Assembly: GCA_030146875.1 (NCBI GenBank)
Contig: JASLAX010000041.1
Span: forward strand, 6,935 to 70,934
DNA: 64,000 nucleotides
From: Longimicrobiaceae bacterium
Lineage (GTDB): Bacteria > Gemmatimonadota > Gemmatimonadetes > Longimicrobiales > Longimicrobiaceae
Reading direction: 5' to 3'
Positions 33,050 to 41,522 of the stretch are shown here, piece after piece. The stretch's first letter is position 1. Each line of letters begins with the position of its first letter. Both the position numbers and the translations under genes were made by a program. Below the pieces are notes generated by a model that worked only from the letters and a program-made list of their open reading frames with translations, did no database searches and was not told where the DNA came from.

Positions 33050-34053
33050 GCGGGCGCGTGGCCGTGGTCGGCGCGGGGAGCTGGGGGACGGCGCTCGCCC
33101 AGCTCCTGGCCGCCAAGGGGGTGGAGACCGTCCTCTGGTCGTACGAGTCGGAGGTGGCGGAGGCGGTGGAGCGGGAGCACCGGAACCCCAAGTACCTCGC
33201 CGGCGTCCCCCTCGACCGGAGCTTGAGGGCGACGACCAGCATGGAGGAGGCGGTGTCGGGGGCGTCGACCGTGGTCTCCGTCTCCCCCTCGCACGTGGTG
33301 CGCGGGGTGATGGCGGCGGCGGCGCCGTATCTGGCCGAGGGGGCGCTGGTGGTGAGCGCGTCCAAGGGGATCGAGAACGAGTCGCTGCAGACGATGGACG
33401 AGGTGCTGGCCGACGTGCTGCCCCGGCACGTGGAGACGACGGCCTTCCTCTCCGGCCCCTCCTTCGCCCTGGAGGTGGCGCAGGCGCAGCCCACGGCGGT
33501 GACCATGGCGTCCCGCTCGCGCCAGGCGGCCGAGGCCGGGCAGGCGCTCTTCCAGACGCCGTACTTCCGCGTCTACACCACGCACGACGTGCGCGGGGTG
33601 GAGCTGGGCGGGGCGGTGAAGAACGTGATCGCCGTGGCGGCCGGGGTGGTGGAGGGGCTGGGCTTCGGCAACAACACGCGCGCGGCGCTCATCACCCGCG
33701 GGCTGGCGGAGATCACCCGGCTGGGCGTGGCCCTGGGCGCCGATCCCGCGACCTTCGCGGGGCTGGCGGGGATGGGCGACCTGATCCTGACCTGCACCGG
33801 CGCCCTCTCCCGCAACCGCTCCGTGGGCGTGGAGCTGGGAAAGGGTCGGTCGCTGGAGGAGGTGCTGGGGGGGATGGTGATGGTGGCGGAGGGGGTGAAG
33901 ACGGCGCGCTCGGCGCGCGACCTGGCGGCGCGGACGGGGGTGGAGATGCCGATCGTGGAGGCGGTGCACGCACTGCTCTACGAGGGGCTGGAGCCCCGCG
34001 AGGCGGTGGGGGCGCTGATGCTGCGCGAGCCCAAGCCGGAGCGGTGGGGGTGA
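33046..34053 (+). CDS. gpsA: Glycerol-3-phosphate dehydrogenase [NAD(P)+]
   Basis: 335 residues from a GTG that overlaps the plsY stop. Reduces dihydroxyacetone phosphate to glycerol-3-phosphate. Rossmann motif 'VAVVGAGSWGTALAQLLA', 'SASKGIENESLQTMDEVL', catalytic lysine region 'ELGGAVKNVIAVAAGVVEGLGFGNN' and 'LAGMGDLILTCTGALSRNRSVG' are all present. Its stop overlaps the start of the MerR-like gene. Confidence 0.96.
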   Translation: MSGRVAVVGAGSWGTALAQLLAAKGVETVLWSYESEVAEAVEREHRNPKYLAGVPLDRSLRATTSMEEAVSGASTVVSVSPSHVVRGVMAAAAPYLAEGALVVSASKGIENESLQTMDEVLADVLPRHVETTAFLSGPSFALEVAQAQPTAVTMASRSRQAAEAGQALFQTPYFRVYTTHDVRGVELGGAVKNVIAVAAGVVEGLGFGNNTRAALITRGLAEITRLGVALGADPATFAGLAGMGDLILTCTGALSRNRSVGVELGKGRSLEEVLGGMVMVAEGVKTARSARDLAARTGVEMPIVEAVHALLYEGLEPREAVGALMLREPKPERWG

Positions 34054-34406
34054 TGCGCAGGCCGCAGCGGGAGTTCTACACCATCGGCGAGGTGTGCGCG
34101 CTGTTCGGGCTGAAGCCCCACGTGCTGCGCTACTGGGAGACGCAGTTCGAGTCGCTGCGCCCGCCCAAGAGCCGCCAGGGCAACCGCCTGTACCGCGCCC
34201 GCGACCTGCGGACCATCGCGCTGATCCAGCGGCTGGTGCGCGAGGAGCGCTACACGCTCGCCGGGGCGCGGAACCGCATCGACGAGATGGAGCGCGAGGG
34301 CGCCGCGGCCGACGCCGCCGAGCGCGAGCTGGACCGCTCGGTGGTGCGCTCGCTGCGCGCCGAGCTGGAGGACCTGCTGGCCCTGCTGGAGCCGCCCGCC
34401 GGTTGA
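34053..34406 (+). CDS. MerR-family transcriptional regulator
   Basis: 117 residues; the ATG overlaps the gpsA TGA (TGATG). GTG 34044 would add three residues. The winged HTH is clear in 'EFYTIGEVCALFGLKPHVLRYWETQFESLRPPKSRQGNRLYRARDL' (residues about 8-55), followed by a helical tail (about 70-115) rich in E, R and A that should form the dimer coiled coil. There is no C-terminal ligand domain or metal cysteine, as in the short MerR proteins often found with ihfA or next to phospholipid genes. Target unknown. Confidence 0.88.
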   Translation: MRRPQREFYTIGEVCALFGLKPHVLRYWETQFESLRPPKSRQGNRLYRARDLRTIALIQRLVREERYTLAGARNRIDEMEREGAAADAAERELDRSVVRSLRAELEDLLALLEPPAG

Positions 34407-34431
34407 TCTTTCCGGGGGCCGGCGGTACATT
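34403..34431 (+). promoter_or_regulatory. Promoter of surE-pcm
   Basis: TTGATC (34403-34408), 17-base spacer, TACATT (34426-34431). The -35 overlaps the stop of the MerR-like gene. Confidence 0.7.
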
Positions 34432-34464
34432 GGCGCCCTCTCCCCACCCCCATCCAGCCGGCGC

Positions 34465-35214
34465 ATGCGCATCCTCTGCACCAACGACGACGGCTACCTG
34501 GCCGGCGGCCTGGCCACCCTGGCCGAGGCGGCCGCCGTGCTGGGCGACGTGCACGTCGTGGCCCCGGACCGCGAGCAGAGCGCGACCAGCCACTCGCTGA
34601 CCATGCACTTTCCCCTGCGCGCGCACCGGGTGCGCGACGGGGTGCACAACGTCAGCGGGACCCCCACGGACTGCGTCGCCCTCGCGGTCGGGGCGCTGCT
34701 GGAGGAGCGGCCGGACGTGGTGCTCTCGGGAATCAACCACGGCGCCAACATGGGCGAGGACGTCCTCTACTCCGGCACCGTCGCCGGGGCGATGGAGGCC
34801 ACCATCCTGGGGATCCGCGCCGTCGCCGTCTCCTACGCGGGGCGCGACGCGGAGCGCATCGGCGACTTCCTTCCGCTCCTGCGCGAGCTCCTTCCGCAGC
34901 TCGTGGAGCGCGACGACTTTCCCGGCGAGACGCTGTTGAACGTCAACCTGCCGCCCATCGACCCCGCCGCCGTGCGCGGGGTGCGGGTCACGCGGCTGGC
35001 GCGGCGCGTCTACACCGACTCCATCACCCGGGCGCGCGACCCCAACGGCCGGGAGTACTTCTGGATCGGCGGGGGCGGGGTGGAGTGGTCGGCGCCGGAG
35101 GGGACGGACTTCCACGCGGTGGACGCGGGGTACGTGTCGGTGACGCCGCTGCACCTGGACCTGACCAACCACGCGCTGCTGCAGGACCTGGGGAGCTGGG
35201 GGCTGCGCCTGTGA
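34465..35214 (+). CDS. surE: 5'/3'-nucleotidase SurE
   Basis: 249 residues. SurE is a metal-dependent nucleotidase linked to stress survival. The N-terminal 'RILCTNDDGYLAGGL' has the metal-binding Asp pair; 'VVAPDREQSATSHSLT', 'SGTPTDCVALAVGALL' and 'VLSGINHGANMGEDVLYSGTVAGAMEA' complete the active site. Overlaps pcm by GTGA, the classical surE-pcm pairing. Confidence 0.95.
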   Translation: MRILCTNDDGYLAGGLATLAEAAAVLGDVHVVAPDREQSATSHSLTMHFPLRAHRVRDGVHNVSGTPTDCVALAVGALLEERPDVVLSGINHGANMGEDVLYSGTVAGAMEATILGIRAVAVSYAGRDAERIGDFLPLLRELLPQLVERDDFPGETLLNVNLPPIDPAAVRGVRVTRLARRVYTDSITRARDPNGREYFWIGGGGVEWSAPEGTDFHAVDAGYVSVTPLHLDLTNHALLQDLGSWGLRL

Positions 35215-35906
35215 GCGACCGCTTCGTGGCCCAGCGGCGCGCGCTGATCGGGCGCATGCAGGAGCGCGGGATCCGCGACCTGGAGGTGCTGCACGCCTTC
35301 GACACCGTGCACCGCCACCTCTTCGTGCCGCACGCGGTGGCGCACCGCGCGTACGAGGACTCGCCGCTCCCCATCGGCTTCGGGCAGACGGCTTCGCAGC
35401 CGTCGCTGCAGGCGCTCTACATGCAGGTGCTGGAGATCCGCGCCGGGGACCGCGTGCTGGAGGTGGGGACGGGGTCGGGCTTCCAGACGGCGGTGCTGGC
35501 GCAGCTCGCGGGGCACGTCTACTCGGTGGAGCGCATTCGCGAGCTGGCGTCGCGGGCGCGCGAGGTGCTGGACGGCATGCGGCTCTCCAACGTGGCTATC
35601 CTGGTGGGCGACGGCACCATCGGGTGGTCGAAGTACGCGCCGTACGACGCCATCCTGGTGGCCGCGGCCGCGCCCGACGTTCCCCAGCCCCTGCTCGACC
35701 AGCTCGCCGTGGGCGGGCGGATGCTCGTTCCGGTGGGGACGCGCGAGTCGCAGCAGCTCCTGCTGGTGCGGCGGACGCCGGGCGGCTTCGAGCACGAGGA
35801 GGTGGGGGCCTGCACCTTCGTTCCCCTGCTGGGGCGCTTCGGCTGGGCCGAGGAGGGGCGAGCCGGCCCCGGCTCCCCCCCCGCGCCGGGTGTTCCCGGT
35901 CGTTGA
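35211..35906 (+). CDS. pcm: Protein-L-isoaspartate O-methyltransferase
   Basis: 231 residues from a GTG overlapping the surE stop. Repairs damaged isoaspartyl residues using S-adenosylmethionine. SAM motif I 'RVLEVGTGSGFQTAVLAQL', 'GFGQTASQPSLQALYMQ' (substrate region), and 'PYDAILVAAAAPDVPQPLLDQLAVGGRMLVPVG' match the family. A 20-residue G/P-rich tail is extra. Confidence 0.94.
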   Translation: MSDRFVAQRRALIGRMQERGIRDLEVLHAFDTVHRHLFVPHAVAHRAYEDSPLPIGFGQTASQPSLQALYMQVLEIRAGDRVLEVGTGSGFQTAVLAQLAGHVYSVERIRELASRAREVLDGMRLSNVAILVGDGTIGWSKYAPYDAILVAAAAPDVPQPLLDQLAVGGRMLVPVGTRESQQLLLVRRTPGGFEHEEVGACTFVPLLGRFGWAEEGRAGPGSPPAPGVPGR

Positions 35907-35931
35907 CAGCGTTTCCGGGCGCGCCTAGCTT
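35903..35931 (+). promoter_or_regulatory. Promoter of the PWE-repeat protein gene
   Basis: TTGACA (35903-35908), 17-base spacer, TAGCTT (35926-35931), a near-consensus pair directly after pcm. Confidence 0.78.
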
Positions 35932-36018
35932 GCGCCCCGGAACCCGGCCCCTCCGGCCGTCCCCGCCGCTCCCCGCGGGCGTTCCGTCCGCGCCTCCCCC
36001 CCGCATCCGGTGGCACCC

Positions 36019-37335
36019 ATGACCGCTCATTCCGGCGATTCGTCCGCGCAGGGCCCGGTCTTCCCCCCGTTCGGCCCCGCCGTGGCGCGTCCCGCGTCCA
36101 CGCCCGCCGCGCCGGGGACCCCGGCCGCCCCGCCCGCCGGTGGGGCCATCCCGCCGTTCATGCCGTTCGCGTCCCCCGCCGCCCCCGTCGCCGCCACCCC
36201 GACCCCGGCACCGGCTGCGCCCCAGTCGCCGGCCGCGGGGGAGCCGCTGCCGTGGGAGGCGCCGGTGCCGTCGGACACGGCCGCGGAGGAGAGCGCCGCC
36301 GTCGCGCCGGGCGGCGACGCGGAGGACGGGTCGCAGGACGACGGGTCGCAGGACGGAGGCGAGCGGGACCTGCCCTGGCTGGAGCTGCCCACCGGCGCCC
36401 CGATCTCGCGCCACGAGGAGCCACTCCCGGCCGACGTGGCGGACCGCGCCGCGATCGACGCGTCCTCCACGGCCGAGGAGGCGCCGTGGGAGATGCCGTC
36501 CGGCCCGACCGCGGCGGACGAGGACACCTCCACCGCCTCGGCCCCGGGCGCCGCGCCGTGGGAGACGACGGCGGAGGAGGGTGCGTCCTCCACCCCGCCC
36601 GCGGGCCCGGAGGCGGCGCCCTGGGAGACGCCGGACGCGGGCTCCAGGGGCACGGCGTCGTCCGACGCGCGCTGGGAGGCGCTGGCGGACGCGGGCTCCG
36701 CCGCGGACGCGCCCGCGGCGGAGCCCTGGGCTTCGGACGAGACGGAGACGGTGGAGGCCGCGCCGTCCTCCTCCGCCGAGACGGCCGACGACGCGCAGCG
36801 GGCGGTCCCCGACTGGATGTCGTGGGGCGGCGAGGAGCCGCAGGACCCGGCCACCATCGAGCCGGTGGAGGGCCTGGTCGGGATCGGCGACCTCTCCCCC
36901 TCGGACCTACCGCCCTCCGCCGAGACGGCGGCCGAGGCGCCGGAGGACACCGTCACCCCCGAGCCGGTATCGTCCGACGTGACGGGCGTGGTGCCGGTGG
37001 GCGACATGAACGTGCCCTCGGTCCCGCCGCGCTTCACGATGGACGACGGGCACGAGGCGGAGGAGCCCGCCCCGTCCGAGGCCGCGGAGCCGTTCACGCC
37101 CTCCGCCACGGGCACCGGCGCGGCGGGCCAGGGGCTCGCCGCCGCGATGGACGACGTGGCGGACCGGCTGGAGGGCATCGTCCGCGCCCTGCGCTCGGGC
37201 GACGCTTCGGCGTTCCTCGCCAGCGGCTCGGCGGACCCGCTGCACCTGCTGGTGACGGGGTTCGTGCTGGGCTACGCCGAGCGCGACAGGGCCGGCAACG
37301 GCCGAGGCGCGGGGACGGGCGAGGCCGGCAGGTAG
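36019..37335 (+). CDS. Acidic, disordered protein with PWE repeats
   Basis: 438 residues from ATG 36019; GTG 36010 would add three. No signal peptide or membrane helix. Residues about 1-80 are P/A-rich; about 80-370 are highly acidic and low in complexity and hold spaced 'PWE' or 'W-E' motifs (LPWEAP, LPWLEL, APWEMP, APWETT, APWETP, ARWEAL, EPWASD). Only the last 70 residues look folded: 'AAMDDVADRLEGIVRALRSGDASAFLASGSADPLHLLVTGFVLGYAERD', helical with a glycine break. No known domain. The repeated W motifs in an acidic chain suggest many short docking sites for a partner; this is inference. Confidence 0.75.
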   Translation: MTAHSGDSSAQGPVFPPFGPAVARPASTPAAPGTPAAPPAGGAIPPFMPFASPAAPVAATPTPAPAAPQSPAAGEPLPWEAPVPSDTAAEESAAVAPGGDAEDGSQDDGSQDGGERDLPWLELPTGAPISRHEEPLPADVADRAAIDASSTAEEAPWEMPSGPTAADEDTSTASAPGAAPWETTAEEGASSTPPAGPEAAPWETPDAGSRGTASSDARWEALADAGSAADAPAAEPWASDETETVEAAPSSSAETADDAQRAVPDWMSWGGEEPQDPATIEPVEGLVGIGDLSPSDLPPSAETAAEAPEDTVTPEPVSSDVTGVVPVGDMNVPSVPPRFTMDDGHEAEEPAPSEAAEPFTPSATGTGAAGQGLAAAMDDVADRLEGIVRALRSGDASAFLASGSADPLHLLVTGFVLGYAERDRAGNGRGAGTGEAGR

Positions 37336-37337
37336 GG

Positions 37338-37378
37338 GAGGGTCCTCCGGCAGGGGGGCGGGACGGCCGCGGACCCTC
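37338..37378 (+). terminator. Possible terminator after the PWE-repeat gene
   Basis: GAGGGTCC (37338-37345) pairs with GGACCCTC (37371-37378) around a 25-base GC-rich loop. No T run. Confidence 0.4.
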
Positions 37379-37450
37379 GCGCCCCGCTCCGGTGCCGTCG
37401 GCCGTTCCGAGTGCGACGGGAAGGACGTGGCGGAGCCCCGATCCGCCGCG

Positions 37451-37479
37451 TTGACCCGTCCCTGGCAACCGTTTACATT
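37451..37479 (+). promoter_or_regulatory. Promoter of tRNA-Arg
   Basis: TTGACC (37451-37456), 17-base spacer, TACATT (37474-37479), 34 bases before the tRNA 5' end. Confidence 0.78.
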
Positions 37480-37513
37480 TCGTGGCCGATCTCCGGCGTT
37501 CGCGCCGCAGAAG

Positions 37514-37588
37514 GCCCTCGTAGCTCAGCCAGGATAGAGCAGCGGTTTCCTAAACCGAAGGTCGCAGGTTCAAGTCCTGCCGAGGGCG
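37514..37588 (+). tRNA. tRNA-Arg (anticodon CCU)
   Basis: 75 bases fold as a cloverleaf: acceptor GCCCTCG/CGAGGGC, D stem GCTC/GAGC, anticodon arm with loop TTCCTAA (anticodon CCT, reads AGG), T arm GCAGG/CCTGC with TTCAAGT loop, discriminator G. No CCA is encoded. The first anticodon-stem pair (27-43) is a G-A mismatch. A promoter lies 5' and a strong terminator 3'. Confidence 0.95.
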
Positions 37589-37599
37589 CTGAAGACGTA

Positions 37600-37638
37600 C
37601 GACCGCAGCCCGGCGATTCGCCGGGCTGCGGTCGTTTT
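37600..37638 (+). terminator. Terminator of tRNA-Arg
   Basis: A perfect 16-bp stem (37600-37615 and 37619-37634) with an ATT loop and a TTTT tail begins 11 bases after the tRNA. Confidence 0.88.
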
Positions 37639-37734
37639 GCCTCCCCGCCCGGCACCCACGTTGCAACGGGACCGCCCGGCCCGGCGCCGGAGCGGCGCCG
37701 GGAAGCTGGGAACCGAGCGACGGGAGGCACGACG

Positions 37735-38211
37735 ATGGCTCGCTACGGCATGGACTACGATCGGGGGTTCCGCGGGCACGGCCAGGGCCAGCCGCGCGGC
37801 GGCCGCTGGTTCCGCGGACTGTGGGACGGCGACGTGCGCCACGACGAGATCGGCGGGCGGATGTTCGACACGGGCGGGCCGGACCGCGGCTACGACCGCA
37901 TGCAGGGCTACCACGGCGGCCCGTTCAACCGCTACGACCGGGGCTTCGGCGGGCAGGGGAGCGCGGGGTACCGCACCGGCGGCGCGGGCCACGGCTACGG
38001 CGGCACGGGCGGGGACTGGGGCCGGGAGCCCTCGTGGGGCGTGCAGCGGGTGAACCGCGGTGGCTTCGGCGGCGGCAACCCGGGCTGGCACGCGCGCGGC
38101 GGCGGGTACGAGCGCGACCCGGGCGACCCCATGCGCCAGGGGTGGCAGCAGCTCCGCGGCGGGGCGGGGAACCCCCTGCACCGCGACCGAGGGTACGACC
38201 GCGGCTGGTAG
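37735..38211 (+). CDS. Glycine/arginine/tyrosine-rich hypothetical protein
   Basis: 158 residues; GGGAGG 6 bases before the ATG. No signal peptide. Composition is dominated by G, R, Y, D and W with repeats of the type 'RGYDR', 'GGYG' and 'RGG' across the whole length, and 'GGRWFRGLWDGDVRHDEIGGRMFD' as the only more ordered block. It resembles RNA-binding or phase-separating RGG/YG-rich proteins in composition only. Its own promoter is not obvious; the tRNA terminator lies upstream. Expression and function are unknown. Confidence 0.65.
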   Translation: MARYGMDYDRGFRGHGQGQPRGGRWFRGLWDGDVRHDEIGGRMFDTGGPDRGYDRMQGYHGGPFNRYDRGFGGQGSAGYRTGGAGHGYGGTGGDWGREPSWGVQRVNRGGFGGGNPGWHARGGGYERDPGDPMRQGWQQLRGGAGNPLHRDRGYDRGW

Positions 38212-38310
38212 CCGTCCTCCGCGCGGCGGCGGACTAGGACGCCGAACGCAGATCGGCCGGGACCGCGAAGGGCGGCCCCGGCTGATCGTCGTCTTCCGAT
38301 AGAAGGCGCG

Positions 38311-41300
38311 TTACCGCGTCGCGGGCCGGGCCGTCTGGCCCTCCTGCAGCAGGCGGATCCAGGCCTTGGAGAGACGCTGGTACTCGCCGGGGCAGCGGGC
38401 GGCGCGGGCCTGGGGCAGCACCCCGTTCGCCACGAGGCCGCGGTACTTCGCCGGGTCGGAGCCGTAGATCCAGCACGCCACGTTGAAGAAGCGCTGCGGC
38501 CCCAGCGAGTGCTCGTCGGCGAAGTCGGAGTTGTCGAACACCGCGTTGGCGCCGGGCTGGATGGCGCGCACCCCGTTCAGCGCGGCCTCCGCCCCCTTCT
38601 CGCCGCTGGCGATCAGCATCACGGTGGCGAGCTGGTCGACCGCGTCCTCCTCGCGCCCGGTGATGGGCAGGTCCATCACGTGCACCAGCGCGTGCCCGAT
38701 CTCGTGCATCATGATGAAGGTGGCGGCGCCGTCCACCGCCTCGCGCTCCTGCACCGTCCAGCGCCCCGAGCGGGCGAAGATGCTGGTGAGGTGCGCCAGC
38801 ATCTCGTAGCAGAGCGTCACCACGTTGTTGCGCGGCGAGTAGAAGGCGTTCACGCGCCCGCACTCCGCCGCCCGCAGCCCCACGTCGCGGGGGAGCGGGA
38901 AGCGCGCGTTCAGGTCGCTGGTCAGGGTCTCGAAGAGCGCCGTCTGCTTCAGGCGCTGCGCAACCGGCCGGAAGGCGGCGTTGCTCACGTCGGTGTAGGC
39001 GTAGAGCCACTTTCCGGCCGCGCCGCTGCGCGCCTCGGCGGCGGCGGTCGTGGCGGCGGCCGCCGTGGCGGTCACCGGGCGGACCGACAGCGTGTAGCTG
39101 CCGGTGGCGCCCTTTTCGAAGGCGTTGGCCTGGATGGCGTAGACGCCCGTGCCCCCCACCGTCACGTCGAGCTGCGCGTTGGTGCCGCCTGCGCCGTCGT
39201 CGTCGTGGCTCTCCTCCTGGAACGCCGCGCCGTTCAGCCGGCCCCAGCGCAGGTACACGTCGAAGTCGGTGGAGCGCAGCGTGATCTGCAGCCGGTCGCC
39301 GGGTCGCCCGCGGTAGACGTACTGGTCCACGAACGAGCTGTCCTCCAGCATGCGCGACTGGCGCGTGAGGGTGCCGTTCACCGTCTGCCCCGCGGTGAGG
39401 GTCGCCGCGCCGGCCGGGGTGGCGGGGGCCCGCTGCGCCACGGCGGAGACGGGCTCCACCGACAGGGTGAACGCGCCGGTCTCGCCCGCGCGCAGGGTGT
39501 TGGCCCGGATGGCGTAGGTGCCGCTGGGGCCCACCGTGGCCACGATCTGCGCGTTGGTGCCGCCGCCGCTGTCGTCGTCGCTCGACTCGGTGGTGAACTC
39601 GCCGCCGTTCATCCGCCCCCACGCCATGAAGGCGTCGAACGCGGTGGACCGCATCGTCACCACCACCTGCTGCCCGGGCGTGCCGCGGTAGACGTAGAGC
39701 TTGTAGTGCGAGTTGTCCGCCATCTTCGGGTCCTGCGCCGTCAGGCGGCCGGTCACCGTCTGGCCCAGCGCGATGGTCTGCACCCCCGTGGGCGCGGCGC
39801 CTGCGCCCTCCACCCGCAGCGTGTAGCCGCCGGTGGTGGCGGGGCGGAGCGAGTTGGCCTGGATGGCGTAGGTGCCCGAGGGGGGCACGGTGACCTGGAA
39901 GCGCGAGTTGGTGCCGCCCGCGCCGTCGTCGTCCTGGTCCACCACCACGACCTGCCCGCCCTGCATCCGCCCGCCGCGCAGGTACGCGTCGAAGTCGGTG
40001 GAGGTCAGCGTCACCACGATCTGCTCGCCGGCGCGTCCCTCGTAGACGTAGGTGTCGTAGTGCGAGTTGTCGGGGAGCCGGGGGTCCGACGCCTCCAGCC
40101 GGCCGTTCACCGTCTCGCCCGCGCGGATGGTGCCGCCCGGGGCGCCGGGGCGCGAGGGGCCGGAGGCGACCGGCCCCGCGGACTGGACGCTGAGCGTGTA
40201 CGCGCCGGTCTTCCCCGCCTCCAGCGAGTTGGCGCGCACGGTGTACGTTCCGCCGCTCCCCACCGTCACCCGCACCTGCGAGTCGGTGCCGCCGGCGCCG
40301 TCGTCGTCCGTCGTCTCGGAGCGGAAGGAGCCGCCGCTGCCGGCGCCCCACGCCAGGTAGGTGTCGAAGGCGCGCGAGCGCAGGGTGATGACGATCTGCT
40401 CGCCCGGGCGGCCCGTGTAGGTGTAGTCGTCGAAGTGCGAGCCGTCGGCCAGGCGGCCGTCCGAGGCCGCCAGCGAGCCGTTCACCGTCTCCCCGGCGGA
40501 GATCGTGGTCCCCCCGGCGGACGGGCGCGGGCGCGCGGGCGTGGGGGTCGACGGCGAGCCCGCCGCCTCCACGCTCAGGGTGTACGCGCCGGTGGTGCGC
40601 TTCGCGAGCGAGTTGGCGCGGACCGCGTAGCTCCCCGAGCTGCCCACCGTCACCTCGATGCGGGCGTCCGTGCCACCGCCGCCGTCGTCGTCCGTGGTGT
40701 CGGCCCGGAAGGCGGCGCCGGTGCCCCGCCCCCAGGCCATGTAGGCGTCGAATTCGGACGACCGCATGGTCACCACGATCCGGTCCCCCGCGCGGCCGGT
40801 GTAGGTGTAGTCGTCGAAGTAGGAGGAGTCGGACAGCATGGCGTCGGAGGTGTCCAGCCGCCCCGTCACCGTCTGCCCGAGGGAGATCGTGGTCCCGCCG
40901 GTGGTCGGCCGCGGCGTGGGCCCGGGCGTGGAAGGCCCGCCCGCGGACTGCACGGTGAGGGTGTAGGCGCCGGTGGAGCGCTTGGCGAGGGAGTTGACGC
41001 GCACGGTGTGCGTGCCGCTGCTCCCCACCGTCGCCCGAACCTGCGAGTCGGTGCCGCCCGCGCCGTCGTCGTCGACGGCCGCCGCGCTGAACGAGGCGCC
41101 GCTGCCGGCGCCCCACGCCAGGACGGCGTCGAACGCGGTGGAGCGAAGGGTGACGACGATCTGCTCGCCCGGCCGCCCCCGGAACGTGTAGTCGTGGAAG
41201 TAGGAGGAGTCGGACAGCATGGGGTCCGACGCGGCCAGCCGCCCGCTGACGGTCTGCCCGGTCGCGATGGTGCGCTGGGCGTGGAGCGCGGGGGCCGCGA

Positions 41301-41346
41301 CGGCGAGTGCCGCGCCGAGGGCGAGGGAGAGGGCGAGCCGGTTCAT
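38311..41346 (-). CDS. Large secreted protein: six PPC-like domains and a DUF4344 metallopeptidase domain
   Basis: 1011 residues from ATG 41346 with signal peptide 'LALSLALGAALAVAAPALHAQ'. Six tandem pre-peptidase C-terminal-like beta domains of about 118 residues fill residues 24-760; each opens with a 'G-Q/E-T-V-x-G-x-L' strand and has an acidic 'DDDG-GGT(D/N)' loop (possible calcium site) and a 'GAYTLSV' end. The last 220 residues match the DUF4344 putative metallopeptidase, with HEIGH at 881-885 and a later conserved tail ('QRFFNVACWIYGSDPAKYRGLV'). Likely secreted or surface-displayed. The repeats probably position or regulate the peptidase; substrate unknown. Confidence 0.85.
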   Translation of the reverse strand: MNRLALSLALGAALAVAAPALHAQRTIATGQTVSGRLAASDPMLSDSSYFHDYTFRGRPGEQIVVTLRSTAFDAVLAWGAGSGASFSAAAVDDDGAGGTDSQVRATVGSSGTHTVRVNSLAKRSTGAYTLTVQSAGGPSTPGPTPRPTTGGTTISLGQTVTGRLDTSDAMLSDSSYFDDYTYTGRAGDRIVVTMRSSEFDAYMAWGRGTGAAFRADTTDDDGGGGTDARIEVTVGSSGSYAVRANSLAKRTTGAYTLSVEAAGSPSTPTPARPRPSAGGTTISAGETVNGSLAASDGRLADGSHFDDYTYTGRPGEQIVITLRSRAFDTYLAWGAGSGGSFRSETTDDDGAGGTDSQVRVTVGSGGTYTVRANSLEAGKTGAYTLSVQSAGPVASGPSRPGAPGGTIRAGETVNGRLEASDPRLPDNSHYDTYVYEGRAGEQIVVTLTSTDFDAYLRGGRMQGGQVVVVDQDDDGAGGTNSRFQVTVPPSGTYAIQANSLRPATTGGYTLRVEGAGAAPTGVQTIALGQTVTGRLTAQDPKMADNSHYKLYVYRGTPGQQVVVTMRSTAFDAFMAWGRMNGGEFTTESSDDDSGGGTNAQIVATVGPSGTYAIRANTLRAGETGAFTLSVEPVSAVAQRAPATPAGAATLTAGQTVNGTLTRQSRMLEDSSFVDQYVYRGRPGDRLQITLRSTDFDVYLRWGRLNGAAFQEESHDDDGAGGTNAQLDVTVGGTGVYAIQANAFEKGATGSYTLSVRPVTATAAAATTAAAEARSGAAGKWLYAYTDVSNAAFRPVAQRLKQTALFETLTSDLNARFPLPRDVGLRAAECGRVNAFYSPRNNVVTLCYEMLAHLTSIFARSGRWTVQEREAVDGAATFIMMHEIGHALVHVMDLPITGREEDAVDQLATVMLIASGEKGAEAALNGVRAIQPGANAVFDNSDFADEHSLGPQRFFNVACWIYGSDPAKYRGLVANGVLPQARAARCPGEYQRLSKAWIRLLQEGQTARPATR

Positions 41347-41522
41347 GGCGGGGAGAGTCGAGGTCCGGGATGCGCGGGCTGCGCGGGGGCAGGGTGGAGT
41401 CGGTCCGCCCCCAAGGTAATCGCACGCCGGGACCGGACGCCAGCTTCTTCGCGGGTGCGGGGATTGCACCCGGCGGCGGGAACGAGAGGACGGAGACGGG
41501 AACGGCGGAAGAGGAGGACGCG

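Noticed and set aside
36140..36982. Arg/Pro-rich 280-codon frame overlapping the PWE-repeat gene
   Set aside because: It is a shifted reading of the D/E/A-rich coding sequence; the PWE frame has the promoter-proximal ATG and a folded C-terminus.
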